Shown here piece by piece: positions 6,741-15,162 of a stretch of DNA of 64,000 bases (within the stretch, counting starts at the first letter, position 1; each line of letters opens with the position of its first letter). The stretch is from contig VLTH01000002.1 of NCBI GenBank assembly GCA_008125075.1, positions 2,666,843 to 2,730,842 on the forward strand. Reading direction: 5' to 3'. The position numbers and the translations under genes are program-made. The notes under the pieces are model-generated. The model saw only the letters and a program-made list of their open reading frames with translations. It ran no database searches and was not told where the DNA came from. Source of the stretch: Acetivibrio alkalicellulosi (GTDB lineage Bacteria > Bacillota > Clostridia > Acetivibrionales > Acetivibrionaceae).

Positions 6741-9035
6741 TTATTTATTGGATAAATCGTTTTGTTTTTCCTTAACCTTTTTAATTATTTCTTTTACTGT
6801 TTCATCTAATTCGCTACCCATTTTTTTGAACTCCAAAGGAAATTCATCTTGCATAAAGTACATAAGTGCATAATAAACAGGTTTATATCTCTCCTTAATG
6901 TTGTGTGAGTTTTCTTTAAGTAATCTTAGTAAACTCGAATATTGCTTTTTAGCCATCAGATCCAAAAAATAGTTTGTTATTTTTTCGCTTTCTAATTCAT
7001 GGGGCTCTAGCTTATTAAGAAATCTTTCGAATTCAAATATAGATTTATCAAATCTATCAAGCTCTAGGTACATTAATCCTAAATTCGCTAGTCCATATAT
7101 ATTTCCTCTCTCTACTGCCTTTTTATAATACTTTTCTGCTTTTTTATACTCTTTATAGACTTTATAATATAATATTCCTAGGTTATTTAAAGCACCTACA
7201 TTCCCTTGTTCTTCTGCCTTTTTATAATACTCTTCTGCTTTTTTATAATCTTTATATATATCATCATATAATACCCCTAGGTCTAATAAAGCACGTACAT
7301 CTCCTTGCTCTTCTGCCTTTTTATAATACTCTTCTGCTTTTTTATACTCTTTATATTCATTTTTATATAATATCCCTAGATTTAATAAAGCTTTTACATC
7401 TCCTTGCTCTTCTGCCTTTTTATAATACTCTTCTGCTTTTTTATACTCTTTATATTCATTTTTATATAATACCCCTAGGTTTAATAAAGCACCTACGTCT
7501 CCTTGCTCTTCTGCCTTTTTATAATACTCTTCTGCTTTTTTATACTCTTTTTTCTCAACATGATAAAATCTTCCAAGCTCATATGATGCTATATGATCAC
7601 CACTTTTTGATAATTGAATTAATTCACTTTCAGACATTATTCTATACTTATCTTTTGTATAAAGACCTATCTCTTCAAATAAATCAGGAGAGTTATCTTT
7701 AAAATACTCTTTTGATTGGGTAAGAAACTGTCTTTTTGAAACATTATCTAAATGCTTGGTTTCTGCTAAAGCTATAGTCATATTGTAGGCATGTTGAACG
7801 TCTAATTTTCCTTCTTTCATATATTCTAAATGAATTTGAACTCTACTTGATATTTCATCTCTATTACACCATTCTTCCAAAAAACGAGATATCCATTTTA
7901 CTCTTTCTATATCTCTTTTTTTTCCACATCGCATTAAGTACCAAATGTTTAAAAATCTTTCTCTGATGCTGTATAAAATATTTTCACCTATTGTTTCTTT
8001 TAAAATTATGTTGTTCCTGCTAAGTATTCCAAGTTCTTTTTCAACTTCCTCTTTATTAAGTCTTGTTTTTTTTAGTATTTCATCAATCAAGATTTTATCC
8101 CAATTCAAAGCAATTGCATTAACTATAGGCTGTTGAACTCCTTTTAAATCATCCATTCGGTGCTTATAAAGAGGTGTAACCTTATCTAAGAGCAAATCAA
8201 GATTTTTGTAAGAAGTGTGGCTAGTATCAGTATCAATTAATATGTCATAGAGTAAAACTATAGTTCTCGGAACTCCACCTGTAAGTCTTCTTAGTGTTTC
8301 AATTTTAGATGAATTTTCATTTAATATTTTATTAATATCTTTACTATCTCTATTTTTCCCTAAACTCATTAAAAGACTTTCAGTATCTTTTTTACTTAAT
8401 TCCTTCAATTCATAAGTCTCAAAAAACTCAAAAAAAGGTTGTAAATATTCACATGATACTTCCATAATGTTTGCAGAACCACCAATTATCCATATATCAG
8501 CACTCGTTGTTAATACCTCTCGAAGTCTCCTGTTTTCAATTTCTGAAAATTTGTTTAATATCTCATCAAAATTATCTATAAAGATAATAAGCTTCTTATT
8601 ATTTATGTTTAAATATTCTTCAATTTTTTCAAAAACCTTCGGTTCATTGGCTTCTTCATCTATAATTTTATAGACTTCTTCTGAAATGCCTTTAAAAACC
8701 TCTATATCATTCAAATACTCCACAAGTTTTTCCCAAAAACTCAAAAGTGAATAAACTCCATATAACTCTTCATTAAATAAAACAGGAACCATATTTTTAA
8801 GCTCTTCATTCCTCTTTATCTCATAACAAAGCCTACAAAGTAAAGTGGTTTTTCCTGTCCCCCTTTGACCTTGAATTATTATGTGCTGTGGAGGATTTAT
8901 CATTTTCTTTGAATTTAAAATCCTTTTTAAAATATTATTATATTCATTTGTTCTTATAACAAAACCATCTATAAGGCCCTGTTCTGTAAGATTACCTGGA
9001 TTATATATGCTAGTTATATTTTGCAACATGTTCAA
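6741..9035 (-). CDS. P-loop (STAND/AAA-like) ATPase with TPR/Sel1-like repeats
   Basis: The product is 764 residues and soluble. Walker A is GQRGTGKTT at residues 56-64 and Walker B LIIFIDNFDE at ~149-158. A helical/winged-helix region follows (TRLNKEEVEKELGILSRNNI), ending with YSIRERFLNIWYLMR. The rest is helical. Residues ~480-650 hold five or six tandem units of 33 residues of the type ALLNLGVLYKN...EYKKAEEYYKKAEEQ, Sel1/TPR-like. This ATPase-sensor layout is seen in STAND regulators and defence NTPases. The start is uncertain: TTG at 9035 or ATG at 9029. It overlaps the upstream ATPase gene by 26 bases, so the two are translationally coupled. Function is unproven. Confidence 0.8.
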   Translation of the reverse strand: MNMLQNITSIYNPGNLTEQGLIDGFVIRTNEYNNILKRILNSKKMINPPQHIIIQGQRGTGKTTLLCRLCYEIKRNEELKNMVPVLFNEELYGVYSLLSFWEKLVEYLNDIEVFKGISEEVYKIIDEEANEPKVFEKIEEYLNINNKKLIIFIDNFDEILNKFSEIENRRLREVLTTSADIWIIGGSANIMEVSCEYLQPFFEFFETYELKELSKKDTESLLMSLGKNRDSKDINKILNENSSKIETLRRLTGGVPRTIVLLYDILIDTDTSHTSYKNLDLLLDKVTPLYKHRMDDLKGVQQPIVNAIALNWDKILIDEILKKTRLNKEEVEKELGILSRNNIILKETIGENILYSIRERFLNIWYLMRCGKKRDIERVKWISRFLEEWCNRDEISSRVQIHLEYMKEGKLDVQHAYNMTIALAETKHLDNVSKRQFLTQSKEYFKDNSPDLFEEIGLYTKDKYRIMSESELIQLSKSGDHIASYELGRFYHVEKKEYKKAEEYYKKAEEQGDVGALLNLGVLYKNEYKEYKKAEEYYKKAEEQGDVKALLNLGILYKNEYKEYKKAEEYYKKAEEQGDVRALLDLGVLYDDIYKDYKKAEEYYKKAEEQGNVGALNNLGILYYKVYKEYKKAEKYYKKAVERGNIYGLANLGLMYLELDRFDKSIFEFERFLNKLEPHELESEKITNYFLDLMAKKQYSSLLRLLKENSHNIKERYKPVYYALMYFMQDEFPLEFKKMGSELDETVKEIIKKVKEKQNDLSNK
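7196..7590 (-). repeat. 99-bp tandem coding repeats in the ATPase gene
   Basis: Four to five consecutive units of 99 bp, each carrying CTTCTGCCTTTTTATAATAC on the plus strand, recur with only a few differences. They encode the 33-residue TPR/Sel1-like units. The near identity at DNA level suggests recent expansion and possible length variation between strains. Confidence 0.85.
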
Positions 9036-10200
9036 ACCACCACTTCTTTAATATTGGAGAAATAAAAGCATACTTATCCTCACTATCAATAACATTCATT
9101 ATATAACCTTCGTACTTAAGTAAATTAATTATATCACCTAATTTATTACTTAATCCTTCATCCTCTGAAACTCTCTTTATTTCTAAAAAATCAACTTCTT
9201 TATTTTTGCTAAGAATATTTAAAATTTTAATTGCAAAATTTACTTCATTTTTATCATTAAATGAAGTATTTAGCCTGTCCTTCCAGTGAACAAAGTAAAT
9301 ATTTCTTGAATTAATTATGTTATCAATAGCCTTATCAACAAAATCATTTGTAACTTTTTTTACTCCTTCATGTCTGCAAATATTATCAGTTTCGTTAACA
9401 ATTATTTGAATAAAAAAAGGAACCAAAAAGTCTATTTTATCTAAAATATAATCAATTATCTCGTTGGGGAAATTTGTTTCTAAGTTTTCAATAAGTTCTT
9501 TTGTGAAATGCTTTCCCTGTAGCCTATCAAAAGGTTTTATTTCTAATATATCCAGATCATTTATCGTTGAGCTACATCCCATCTGACTTGCAATATTTTC
9601 TAGTCCTATTGATCCTGCATAAACAAAATATATTTTTTTTGCAAGGAATTTCTGTCGAAGTTCTCTGTTTTTTTCTAAAAATTGCACAGCACTTTCCTCG
9701 GATTTATATTTCTTAATATTCTGCACAGCTTGTGCAAATTCGTCAATCATAATTATAATATTAAAATCCATATCAAGCTTTTCTATTAAATTTTTAAGAC
9801 ACATATAGTAGTCTATTTCATCCTCGCTACTTTTATTGTATTTTATAGAGCACTCGTTAATTGATATTTCAACTTTATTAAATAATTGTGTGATTTTATC
9901 TTTGACTACAGATGTCTTATGTTGAAGTTTATAAAAAGTTTTACGCATTTCTTCAACAATTCTTTTGAAGAAATCATTTTCTTCTTTAACAGACTCAGTA
10001 ATAACGTAAATTGAATTGTAATTATCAATCGGGTTTTCTTCTATGTAACTAAGAATGGAACTTTTTCCTACTCTTCTAGGTGCTGAAATAAGAATATTAC
10101 CCCTTCTTATTTTTTCCCAAAAATCATCTACTATTTCTTTTCTTACAAAAAAGTTTTCTTCTCCTCTTGCTACCTGTCCAGTAGTTATATTTAATCCCAT
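9010..10200 (-). CDS. P-loop ATPase, partner of the TPR-ATPase
   Basis: The product is 396 residues from the ATG at 10200, which has GGGGG at good spacing; an ATG at 10218 lies upstream of that site. Walker A is ISAPRRVGKSS near residue 40 and Walker B IIIMIDEFAQ near residue 150. YAGSIGLENIA is a sensor-like segment, and the C-terminal part contains a winged-helix-like region (EIKRVSEDEGLSNKLGDIINLLKYEGYI). These features fit the archaeal-type/AAA_35-like ATPase group. No nuclease or membrane segment is fused. Its 3' end overlaps the next gene, so the two ATPases probably work as one complex. A signalling or defence role is inferred from context only. Confidence 0.8.
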   Translation of the reverse strand: MGLNITTGQVARGEENFFVRKEIVDDFWEKIRRGNILISAPRRVGKSSILSYIEENPIDNYNSIYVITESVKEENDFFKRIVEEMRKTFYKLQHKTSVVKDKITQLFNKVEISINECSIKYNKSSEDEIDYYMCLKNLIEKLDMDFNIIIMIDEFAQAVQNIKKYKSEESAVQFLEKNRELRQKFLAKKIYFVYAGSIGLENIASQMGCSSTINDLDILEIKPFDRLQGKHFTKELIENLETNFPNEIIDYILDKIDFLVPFFIQIIVNETDNICRHEGVKKVTNDFVDKAIDNIINSRNIYFVHWKDRLNTSFNDKNEVNFAIKILNILSKNKEVDFLEIKRVSEDEGLSNKLGDIINLLKYEGYIMNVIDSEDKYAFISPILKKWWFEHVAKYN

Positions 10201-10443
10201 AACTAAACCCCCATTCATTTTAATAACTAATCAATAAAAAGATGTCTAAATTATAACAAATATTTCTTTATAACATAACTAATACTTAAAGGGGTAAAGG
10301 GGTCAAAACTAATTATTTTTTTATGTAATTAGCCTAGTTTTAGAATTAGCTAAAGTATACTTTGTCATTATTTTGTAGCAGTTGTTCATCAAATCACAGT
10401 AATATTTTATTAGAATCCTTATACTACTATAACAATAAAAAAA

Positions 10444-11997
10444 CTAAACCCAAATTGCAAAAATTTGCTTATCTATGTTTTTAATTAACTTACTTTTGTA
10501 TTCTTTATTTTCATTCTTGTCATATATCACAAGATATCCTTCATGTAAATTTTCAAGGCTTAAATATCCTTCCAGTTGCTCAATACCTTTTTTATGATAT
10601 TCTTCTCCACGCCATATTTTAAGTTCAATAATGTACTTTTTGTCGCCGTAAGTAATTACAACATCCTGCCGTTGTTCAAACCCTGTATGGCTCTCTACAA
10701 AATAAAATCCCTTACCATTTATTATTGGTTTAAAAAATGCTAAAAGCAAAAGCCTACCCTGTCTCTCAATAAATTCTTTATCAAATTTACTATAAACACT
10801 CTTCATGTATTCTTGATATTTTAATAATGCTTTTTTAATATCAAGGTTACCCTTTTCATCTTCATACATGCCTATAGTACTATAGTCTGATAGTTCCCTG
10901 CCTATATCTTCAAGTTGCTTTTTGGCAATCATATAATTGTACAAAACAATTTCATATATTTTATTGTGAACAGTCAATCTGCCGTTACTGTTTTTTAATA
11001 TGCCATACATAATACCTAAACTGTGGGCATGGACATTATATTGAATGACTTTATTATTAACAATTAAGCTAAATATAGTATTGTAGAGTTCTTTATGATT
11101 TTCAATATTTTTAATAAGGTCATCAAACAATGTATTGTTTTCTTCTGTTAACATTTTTGTAGCTTCTTCAATTCCTTTTAGTGACCAATCCTTATTTAGC
11201 TTTTCATCAACAATTTTGCAAACTTTACTTACTAGAAACGGATATCCACTAGTGTATTTATAAATTTCTTTGCTGACTTTATCAATATCCATTGCTGTAT
11301 TATGATCTTTTTCATACTCATTTAGCATTGATGATATTTCTTCAGAACTAAAACTCATATCAACATCAAAGTCAGCTGCAATATTCCAAGGTGAGTTGAA
11401 TTTTTTCTCACTATCGGGTCTTAGCTTTATTTTTAAATTTTTAACATCATATACTCCTGCAAGTATTACACTTTTAAATGTACTATCTCTACCTTTTTCT
11501 CTATCAAGATATTTATTTCGTAGCATACCAAGAAAATTTAAAAATAATTGATTATCACTGCTTTTATCAACTTCATCTATTAAAATTATAATGTCTTTAC
11601 TGGAATTTTGAGATAATTGAGTTATTTTTCTTGATAACTCTTCAAACCCATCTAAGTCTTTTTTGAATTCTTCCCAATCTTTAATAATACTTTGATCAAC
11701 TTTATTTTGAATTAATCTCCTTGAAACTAATCTAATGAATACTTCTACAAAAGCCTTTTCGCTGGTAAAAGCATTATCACCAATACCTTCAAAGCTAATA
11801 TCTATAACAAGGTATTTATCTTTTAATCTATCATAGATATTTGAAAGGATTGTTGTTTTACCGTATTGTCGTGCTCTGTTTATGGTGAAATACTCTTCCT
11901 TTTCTATAAGTTTTATAATTTGATTTATTTTTTTGCTTACATCAACTACATAATGCTTTCTTCCAACACATACTCCAGTTATATTAAATTCTTTCAT
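10444..11997 (-). CDS. AAA-ATPase-like protein with C-terminal PD-(D/E)XK nuclease-like domain
   Basis: The product is 517 residues from the ATG at 11997; GGAGG lies eleven bases upstream, while the longer GTG frame starts inside that signal. The N-terminal half carries an unusual P-loop, NRARQYGKTT, and Walker B DIIILIDEVD about 95 residues later. YTSGYPFLVSKVCKIVDE is characteristic of the AAA-ATPase_like (PF09820) family. The C-terminal 90 residues contain QDVVITYGDKKYIIELKIWRG, a D...ExK core of the DUF1703/PDDEXK_9 type. The family is common in clostridia and Bacteroidetes in multiple copies, and its job is not established. It is transcribed alone, about 240 bases upstream of the ATPase pair. 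Confidence 0.85.
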   Translation of the reverse strand: MKEFNITGVCVGRKHYVVDVSKKINQIIKLIEKEEYFTINRARQYGKTTILSNIYDRLKDKYLVIDISFEGIGDNAFTSEKAFVEVFIRLVSRRLIQNKVDQSIIKDWEEFKKDLDGFEELSRKITQLSQNSSKDIIILIDEVDKSSDNQLFLNFLGMLRNKYLDREKGRDSTFKSVILAGVYDVKNLKIKLRPDSEKKFNSPWNIAADFDVDMSFSSEEISSMLNEYEKDHNTAMDIDKVSKEIYKYTSGYPFLVSKVCKIVDEKLNKDWSLKGIEEATKMLTEENNTLFDDLIKNIENHKELYNTIFSLIVNNKVIQYNVHAHSLGIMYGILKNSNGRLTVHNKIYEIVLYNYMIAKKQLEDIGRELSDYSTIGMYEDEKGNLDIKKALLKYQEYMKSVYSKFDKEFIERQGRLLLLAFFKPIINGKGFYFVESHTGFEQRQDVVITYGDKKYIIELKIWRGEEYHKKGIEQLEGYLSLENLHEGYLVIYDKNENKEYKSKLIKNIDKQIFAIWV

Positions 11998-12015
11998 ACT
12001 TACAAAGACCTCCAC

Positions 12016-12147
12016 AGAAATAATATTCTCTATTAAGTATTATAACCATAAATAATATGGATTACTAGAAGTATTGCATTCTTAGCTCTTTTATTACATA
12101 GGAATTAATATGATGATGATCTAGAGTTACAAACTTAGAGCCTCTTA
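12016..12147. other. Intergenic spacer between divergent genes
   Basis: AT-rich spacer upstream of the ATPase/nuclease gene (minus) and before the duplicated leader (plus). I see no gene in it. Confidence 0.4.
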
Positions 12148-12404
12148 AACATGCTATTTTTTATCAGTTATTTATAAAATAATGACTTAAGTCACTATTT
12201 TTCATAATTATAAAATGATATAATTAGAATCAAAAAATATCATAGTTTTAATATATCACTCTTCTCAAAAAGCGTCTTATAACTTAAGCGTTATTAGACA
12301 CTTTTTGAGAAGAATAGTACGCTCATGCATTAAAAATAATCACTCAAAGATAGAATAACTATGATATAAATATTTATTTTTTTAATTGAAGGGGGATAAT
12401 TATA
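12148..12404 (+). promoter_or_regulatory. Duplicated leader, copy 1 (promoter, palindrome, long hairpin)
   Basis: This ~255-base leader is nearly the same as the one at 14891-15162. Shared parts in order are: AACATGCTATTTTTTA; the perfect 12-bp palindrome TGACTTAAGTCA (12183-12194); TTTTTCATAAT...AAATGATATAAT, a likely -10; ATATCATAGTTTTA; a hairpin with 17-base arms (12261-12277 and 12296-12312); CTCATGCATTAAAAATAAT; and a G-rich Shine-Dalgarno. The hairpin has no T-run after it, so it looks like a 5' UTR structure rather than a terminator. Confidence 0.75.
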
Positions 12405-14864
12405 ATGAAAAAAAAATTTATACTTGTGGCTATTGTACTACTTAGTTTTCTAGCGTTAAAATCTGTCGCTATTGTTTACGGAAATGATTTGACTATATGG
12501 GAAAAAAACAATACTGTTCAAGTTTACAAGCTTTTTTCTATTACAAAAGGTGAAAACACTTATATTGCAGTTGGTGAAAATGGTTATATTAAAACTTCTA
12601 TTGACAGGCAAAATTGGGTAAGTAGAAATTCTAATGTTCCTTATGATTTGTTAGACGTTACATATGGAAACCCAGGTTTTGTAGTAGTACATGAAAAAGG
12701 AATAATTTTCTCTAGTGATGCAATCTCATGGAGTAAAGTTTTAGATACATCTAATAGTATTACCGCTGTTGCTTGGAATGGAAATTTGTATGTAGCTGTA
12801 GGGAATAATGGACAAATTTTTATTTCAACAAATGGTGTAGAATGGAACAAATCAAAGTTTGTTCACTCTGGCAATTTCACTTCTATTGCTAGTAATGGCC
12901 ACGACTTTGTTGCTGTAGACGACAAAGGAATAATAATATATTCAAATGATGGCGAAAACTGGACAAGTATTAGAGCAGACGGCTATTTTGGTAAATTAAA
13001 CTCAGTTTTTTGGGATTCAAATCGTTTTATCATTACTGGTGATTTAGGTTATGTATCCAGTTCAAAGGATTTACTAAAATGGACGCGTTTAAACTCAAAT
13101 CTGTCAATAAATAATCCAGTTGGCGAAAATACTTCTTTATTACGTCACATGGCATATGATGGAGAGTATTACTATATACTTTTAGGAAGAACAGGTATAC
13201 TTAAAACTAATTTTACTGATTATTGGATCCAGTCTTACTCTGGTATGAATCTAAATAATATAGTCTTTTATGATGGCTATTTGCTTGGAGCAACTAGTTT
13301 TGGAAATGTTACAGTAAAAAACATTAACTCAAACTCATGGGAACCATATACTAGAGTGTATAACTCAAATTTTAGTTCTATAGCTTGGAATGGACAAAGA
13401 TATGTAGTTACAGGAGGGATAATAAATCCAAATGGAAGCATTAGTTCAAGTGGAATTTGGACTTCTGAGGATGGATTATCATGGGATTGTGTTCATCCTG
13501 AATCTTATACGTTAGAAGGTGTTATATGGGATGGCAAACAATTCATTGCTTTTGGTTATAAAACCATAATGAGATCAACTGATGGATTGGTTTGGGAAAC
13601 TGATACTAATGACTTTGATAATAGAATTTTGTCAATCGAATACAATGGAAGCAAATATGTTGCAACAGATGTTATTGGTAACATATGGAATTCTGATGAT
13701 TCTGTTAATTGGAAAATTGTTTTAAGTCTTAAAGATAACAACTTTATCAGTGATGTTAAGTGGGATGGTAAAAAGTTTGTTGGTGTAGGTACTCAAATAT
13801 ATACCTCCTTAGATGGAGTTAATTGGATGAAATGTCTTGATAATGATAATTTACCTAAAGGCAACGCATATCTTACATGGTTAACAAATATTGAATTTAA
13901 CGGCAATACCTATGTAGCCGTAGGGCTTTATGGAACAGTTGTTACATCTCTAAATGGGCTAGATTGGGAAGTAATAGATTTAGGTACTTCTACAAGCTTT
14001 TATACTATATGTTGGGATGGAGAAAACTTTATTTTACCTAGTGATGGAGTTTACTATACATCAAAAGATGGTACCAACTGGACTAATAATAGTTATATTG
14101 GCAAAGATATCCTTGATATAATTAGAACTGAAGGCAAATATATTGCTATTGGAAAAAATAATTTGATACTAACTGGCAAAGATTCAAAAATAATAGATAT
14201 ATACTTATCGACAAATAGAGTTGTAAAGCCCGAAGGCAGTATTTTTGTTTTAAATTTATACGCAGTACTTGATAATGGTAAAACAGAAAATATATCAAGG
14301 CTAGCAAATTGGACTTCAAGTAATTTATCAGTTGTTTCTATAAATTCAGGACAAGGAACAATACTCCAGCCTGGGAAAGCTTTTATAACAGTTACATATG
14401 AAGATTTTTCTAAGACAATTGATGTTTTGGGTATAAAAGGTAAAATAATAGAAATAACTGTAGGCAAACCTGTAATGACAGTAAGAGATTATTTATTCAG
14501 TAGGAATGCTAATATTATAGAGATTGACCCCGGGAGATCTACTAAATCTATTATCATAAATGGTAGAATGCTTTTACCCATAAGAGCTATAGTAGAAGAA
14601 TTAGGAGGCCAAATAAAATGGGATGCTGCTACTAAGAAAGTTACTATTAGTATGTATGATCAAAATATTGTTTTAACTATAGATAAGCTTGAAGCAGAAG
14701 TAGATGGAGTAGTGAAAAAAATGGATGTGGCACCAATTTTGCATAACGGAAGAACAATGCTGCCTTTGAGATTTATATCTGAAAACTTAGGGTTAGAGGT
14801 AGACTGGGATCATGAAACTCAGACAGCATCCATAAAGAATTTTAATTTAGATTCTGACTATTAA
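12405..14864 (+). CDS. Secreted beta-propeller protein with Ig-like and copper-amine-oxidase-like domains
   Basis: The product is 819 residues. Residues 1-28 are a signal peptide. Residues ~30-600 are at least a dozen propeller blades of the type YIAVGENGYIKTSIDRQNW and VAVGNNGQIFISTNGVEWN, the Asp/Asn-G-x-x-W pattern of BNR/Ycf48-like propellers. Residues ~600-680 look like a bacterial Ig (Big2) domain (VLNLYAVLDNGKTENISR...TWTSSN-type core). Residues ~690-815 are a Cu_amine_oxidN1-like domain, seen as MLLPIRAIVEELGGQIKWD and MLPLRFISENLGLEVDWD. That domain is common on clostridial surface proteins and is not an oxidase by itself. There is no dockerin or anchor motif. GGGGG precedes the ATG. 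A binding role at the cell surface is inferred. Confidence 0.8.
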   Translation: MKKKFILVAIVLLSFLALKSVAIVYGNDLTIWEKNNTVQVYKLFSITKGENTYIAVGENGYIKTSIDRQNWVSRNSNVPYDLLDVTYGNPGFVVVHEKGIIFSSDAISWSKVLDTSNSITAVAWNGNLYVAVGNNGQIFISTNGVEWNKSKFVHSGNFTSIASNGHDFVAVDDKGIIIYSNDGENWTSIRADGYFGKLNSVFWDSNRFIITGDLGYVSSSKDLLKWTRLNSNLSINNPVGENTSLLRHMAYDGEYYYILLGRTGILKTNFTDYWIQSYSGMNLNNIVFYDGYLLGATSFGNVTVKNINSNSWEPYTRVYNSNFSSIAWNGQRYVVTGGIINPNGSISSSGIWTSEDGLSWDCVHPESYTLEGVIWDGKQFIAFGYKTIMRSTDGLVWETDTNDFDNRILSIEYNGSKYVATDVIGNIWNSDDSVNWKIVLSLKDNNFISDVKWDGKKFVGVGTQIYTSLDGVNWMKCLDNDNLPKGNAYLTWLTNIEFNGNTYVAVGLYGTVVTSLNGLDWEVIDLGTSTSFYTICWDGENFILPSDGVYYTSKDGTNWTNNSYIGKDILDIIRTEGKYIAIGKNNLILTGKDSKIIDIYLSTNRVVKPEGSIFVLNLYAVLDNGKTENISRLANWTSSNLSVVSINSGQGTILQPGKAFITVTYEDFSKTIDVLGIKGKIIEITVGKPVMTVRDYLFSRNANIIEIDPGRSTKSIIINGRMLLPIRAIVEELGGQIKWDAATKKVTISMYDQNIVLTIDKLEAEVDGVVKKMDVAPILHNGRTMLPLRFISENLGLEVDWDHETQTASIKNFNLDSDY

Positions 14865-14890
14865 CTTTCACTTTGTTGTTAGATTCTAAT

Positions 14891-15162
14891 AACATGCTAT
14901 TTTTTATTATTTATAAAAACAATGACTTAAGTCACTATTTTTCATAATTTTTAAATGATATAATGAGAATCTAAAAATATCATAGTTTTAAAATGTTACT
15001 TTCTATATCACTCTTCTCAAAAAGTGTCTTATAGCTTAAGAGTTATCAGACACTTTTTGAGAAGAATAGTACCTCATGCATTAAAAATAATAACACAGAG
15101 ATAGAATAATAAAAATGATAACTATGATGTAAATATTAATTAATTATTTAGGGGGAATTAAA
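14891..15162 (+). promoter_or_regulatory. Duplicated leader, copy 2
   Basis: This is the sister of the leader at 12148-12404, in the same orientation, before the LRR-dockerin gene. It has the same 12-bp palindrome TGACTTAAGTCA (14923-14934), the same AAATGATATAAT block and a hairpin with perfect 17-base arms (15013-15029 and 15048-15064). A small insertion and scattered substitutions separate the copies. The preceding gene ends 27 bases before it. Confidence 0.75.

Noticed and set aside
12183-12194. Phage attachment site
   Set aside because: The palindrome is shared by two leaders in the same position relative to a promoter, so a regulatory site is more likely.
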